This document shows positions 62,001-64,000 of a DNA stretch of 64,000 nucleotides, in pieces. Within the stretch, counting starts at the first letter, position 1. Every line of letters starts with the position of its first letter. Position numbers and translations under genes: made by a program. The stretch spans positions 7,345,884 to 7,409,883 of the forward strand of contig NC_079417.1 in NCBI RefSeq assembly GCF_026213295.1. The letters run 5' to 3'. This DNA comes from Gadus chalcogrammus (lineage: Eukaryota; Chordata; Actinopteri; Gadiformes; Gadidae). The notes below the pieces were generated by a model, which did not search any database, had not been told where the DNA came from, and was given only the letters and a program-made list of their open reading frames with translations.

Positions 62001-64000
62001 AGGGCGCAGAGGAGGACATGGAGATGGAAATGGGTCTGTTTGGCCGCAGGACGCCGGCCGCCCGCACCAAGGGCCCCCCGGGCGCTAAGAAACCCCAGCA
62101 GCAGGCCTCGACTCCAGCCTCCGCCTCCGCCACCTCCACCAAGGCCAAACCGGACGAAAAGCCGGAGCTCCGCAACGACAACAACAGCGTGTTCATCAGC
62201 AACCTGGCGTACACGCTTGCTGAGCCCGAGCAGAAGCTCAAGGCGCTGTTTGAGTGCTGCGGGCCGGTGGACCAGGTGCGGCCCGTCTTCAGCAAGGCCG
62301 GCGTCTTCAAGGGCTACGGCTACATCCAGTTTGAGTCCAAGGCCTCCGTCCCCGCGGCCCTGAAGCTAGACCGGCAGGAGGTGGAAGGCAGGCCCATGTT
62401 CGTGTCCCCGTGTGTCGACAAAAAACACCAACCCCGACTTCAAGGTAAATGGTGCAGGTGGTTCAGAGATTGGCCTTGGGTTTGTTTTCCTGAAGTGTAT
62501 TAGTTAGTGGGAGAGAAAAAGGGTTGCTTAGGCTTGCACTGTTGGTCAGCGGTAATCCCGTATGCCGTCGTTATTTATTTTGTTTATTGCAGACTGTGTT
62601 GCTATGTTAAAATTGGGTACCGGAAAAAAGTTGTTTTGATATTGTATTCATAGTAGAATTGCTCTTTCTCCATCAATACTCATCCCTAGTGAGCCATTTG
62701 TATTTGTTTTGATGTCTCCCCCATCAGGTGTTCAAGTACAACTCGGCCATAGAGAAACACAAGGTGTTCATCTCGGGGCTGCCCTTCTCCTGCACCAAAC
62801 CACAGCTGGAGGAGCTGTGTAAAAGCCATGGCACCGTGAAAGATGTGCGCCTGGTCACCTATCGCTCTGGGAAGCCCAAGGTGAGGAAACCCTTGGGTGG
62901 ACGGCCCAAATGCCTCAACCACGTTTTCTGGTTACATTGTTCCAGTGACATAAACTAGCAATGCCGATAATCGGCTACAACTGGGTGAATACGTGTTGGC
63001 GTGAGAAAACGAGTTATGCAGAAATGTTCCTTAACTGTTTGTGGGGATCCGCAGGGCTTGGCGTACGTGGAGTTTGCGGACGAGGCGCAGGCTTCCCATG
63101 CGGTGCTGAAGTTGGATGGCACTGTGGTGGATGACAACCAGATCTCGGTCTCAATCAGTAACCCGCCGCGCAAGAACCTGAAAGACCAGGGCGGTTTCGG
63201 TGGCTCGATGTCGACCTCCATGCCTCGCCAGGTCTATGGATCGTAAGTCCTGTGGTGCTCTGCTCCCTTAAAGATTTCCAATGTGTTCAGTATTGTGGCT
63301 CATCCAAAACGAGTGCCAGTCACGAGACTACAAGATGGTCGTTTCTCTAGATAATTCGGCTCTATTTTTGGCACTATGATTATTAGGCTACCTGTGATGG
63401 GCTGCTGGCTCAATTACATCATCAGCTGCTACTGGCTGGATAGACAATGCAGTGTGTGTGCTTATTCTCCTAGTACCCCCGATTGTCAGATATGAAACCA
63501 ATTGGCAAATCGACTCCGGGAAGAAATTGAACTGGCTCTCTTAAGATCGTCATAGATACTACCTGACCTAAAAACGGCCTTGGAAAAAGCTTGTGGCCAT
63601 AGCCATGCCTAAACAAGTTATAAACCAATATGATTTATAATTTGTAAACCATAAATAAATTAATTGCAATCAGCTGATAAACTTGCATCAGCGACATAAG
63701 ACTGTATATAATAAAGCAGTACTATATTAGAGATTAGGTAAGCATCACGGCTCCCCTGAGAGATCAATTGGTCAACCCTGTATAATTTGTATTTGTATTT
63801 ATTTATTTATTTATTTATTTAAAGGACAGTGCACATTGATTAACATTTCTGTAAATGCGCCAGTGTTAGCCAGCAGGCTAATTTTCAACAGTAATCATGT
63901 GAGATCTGCAGAGCAGTAGAACTGAAGACAAACCTCTCTATTCTTCTGTGCGTGTGTAGGAGAGGGAGAGGACGTACCCAGGTGTCGCTGCTGCCGCGCT
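55522..64000 (+). CDS. sart3: sart3, U4/U6 snRNP recycling factor (19 exons, 3' end off window)
   Basis: Nuclear RNA-binding protein that helps re-anneal U4/U6 snRNPs (Prp24 role) and recruits USP deubiquitinases. Exons: 55522-55707, 56514-56640, 56760-56864, 57319-57503, 57682-57787, 58143-58267, 59003-59158, 59377-59516, 59948-60055, 60197-60274, 60386-60444, 60648-60757, 61010-61122, 61265-61341, 61565-61736, 61965-62444, 62728-62880, 63055-63242, 63960-64000+. All have GT-AG ends and compatible phases. Acidic N-terminus; HAT repeats about residues 65-560 (IWLEWLKDEIRLTEEE; DIWLEYAQYSIGGMG; FIQATDYVEIWQVYLDYLRR; MWLEYYNLER); basic Lys-rich linker; RRM1 about 687-762 (VFISNLAY, KGYGYIQF); RRM2 about 785-860 (VFISGLPF, KGLAYVEF); then RGRGRTQVSLLPRA, leading to the LSm-binding tail outside the window. 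About 902 residues visible versus 963 in human. Two exons (8 and 16) each contain one extra base that breaks the frame. ATG 55522 is chosen for MAASSNAK. Confidence 0.93.
58378..58530. mobile_element. DNA transposon end-like fragment in sart3 intron 6
   Basis: AGGGATCGACCGATATGG and GGGCCGATACGATACAGA resemble the ends of fish hAT elements. The other end was not found. The remaining intron (58530-58960) shows no coding feature. Confidence 0.4.
58966..59002 (+). repeat. (GT)n tract forming the exon 7 acceptor region
   Basis: About 17 GT units end directly in AG at 59001-59002, the acceptor of sart3 exon 7 (LVAEPPKIAEYQAYIEYELK). The repeat replaces a normal pyrimidine tract, so its length can affect exon 7 recognition. 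Confidence 0.85.
59377..59516 (+). CDS. sart3: sart3 exon 8, with a one-base frameshift
   Basis: Acceptor ttcaacag, donor AAAG|gttagc. The first 16 codons read DRQLKIKDLVLPAHER, then the frame fails. One base further the protein resumes as VRNCPWTMGLWKCYLLALER up to HDIVK, as in other SART3 proteins. The extra base is one T in CGTTGCGG (59424-59425). As written the frame meets a TGA at the GCATGACATT near the exon end. The exon end phase fits exon 9 only if the extra base is ignored. Confidence 0.9.
59467..59750 (+). repeat. Minisatellite derived from sart3 exon 8 end plus its splice donor
   Basis: The last ~50 bases of exon 8 and the donor GGTTAGCG are repeated downstream in the intron about four times at 55-62 bp spacing (starts near 59467, 59524, 59580, 59640, 59675), with copies sharing CTAGAGAGACATGGAGC and ACAGGTTAGCG. 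Later copies are shorter and diverged. Each of copies 2-4 ends in CAG|GTTAGC, a potential donor. Confidence 0.9.
61544..61564 (+). repeat. Poly-C tract at the exon 15 acceptor
   Basis: About 17 C followed by GCCAG, the acceptor for sart3 exon 15 (VAEKEANQAVQKEGKVEQQR). Functions as the pyrimidine tract. Confidence 0.85.
61965..62444 (+). CDS. sart3: sart3 exon 16: basic linker and RRM1, with a one-base frameshift
   Basis: Acceptor cttctaccag, donor CAAG|gtaaat. Codes the ERAPKRHKGAGDE linker, an Ala/Pro/Lys-rich stretch and RRM1 from NNSVFISNLAYTL to EGRPMFVSPCVDK. After VDK a run of six A (62420-62425) is one base longer than the frame needs. With five A the end reads NTNPDFK and joins exon 17 (VFKYNSAIEKHK) in phase. 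As written the last 8 codons are wrong and the join to exon 17 is out of frame. Confidence 0.9.
62728..63242 (+). CDS. sart3: sart3 exons 17-18: RRM2
   Basis: Exon 17 (62728-62880) codes VFKYNSAIEKHKVFISGLPF to RSGKPK; exon 18 (63055-63242) codes GLAYVEFADEAQASHAVLKL to QVYGS. RNP2 is VFISGL and RNP1 is KGLAYVEF, split by the intron. Frame intact in both. Confidence 0.95.
63780..63900. repeat. (TTTA)n and interspersed repeat in sart3 intron 18
   Basis: TTTATTTATTTATTT run followed by AAAGGACAGTGCACATTGAT, a phrase seen in many fish interspersed repeats. Family not identified. The intron otherwise (63243-63780) is featureless. Confidence 0.45.

Overview
This window is teleost fish nuclear DNA. 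The evidence is split, intron-rich vertebrate genes (prune2, a core-2 GlcNAc-transferase, sart3), L2-type LINEs with teleost-style 3' tails, hAT and PIF/Harbinger-like elements, Ty3/gypsy and endogenous-retrovirus remnants, and long (CA/GT)n tracts. The species cannot be told from the sequence. All gene models were made by reading splice sites and codon phase by eye; no transcript or database search was available.

Layout. 0.2-2.1 kb: broken, transposon-like gene of unknown family on the minus strand. 2.8-18.8 kb: 3' part of prune2 on the plus strand (last part of the N-terminal region, a 3.7 kb exon for the disordered acidic middle, then the BCH/CRAL-TRIO-like C-terminal domain). Every splice phase I checked joins in frame. 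20.25-29.8 kb: a four-exon core-2 beta-1,6-GlcNAc-transferase (gcnt1-like) on the minus strand, tail-to-tail with prune2, as I recall for the mammalian PRUNE2-GCNT1 pair. Its last intron (about 8 kb) holds a three-deep nest of DNA transposons and a 705 bp element with 146 bp identical inverted repeats. 30-53 kb: a gene-free transposon graveyard with a broken Ty3/gypsy element, an endogenous retrovirus (one LTR with leader at 37.4-38.2 kb, pol/integrase end at 45.4-46.3 kb), two defective L2 LINEs, several hAT elements with exact 8 bp target duplications, and two copies of a compound repeat carrying a piece of sart3 intron 1/exon 2. 55.5-64 kb: sart3 on the plus strand, 19 exons, running off the right edge.

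The three genes are unrelated in function: PRUNE2 is a BCH-domain cytoplasmic protein, GCNT1 acts in Golgi O-glycan branching, and SART3 is the U4/U6 snRNP recycling factor. The most noteworthy observations are two single-base frameshifts in otherwise conserved sart3 exons, a minisatellite made from the 3' end of sart3 exon 8 plus its splice donor, the sart3-derived fragment inside a repeat, a candidate alternative prune2 first exon coding a transmembrane segment, and the dated nesting of mobile elements. I did not find a convincing new multi-gene system.
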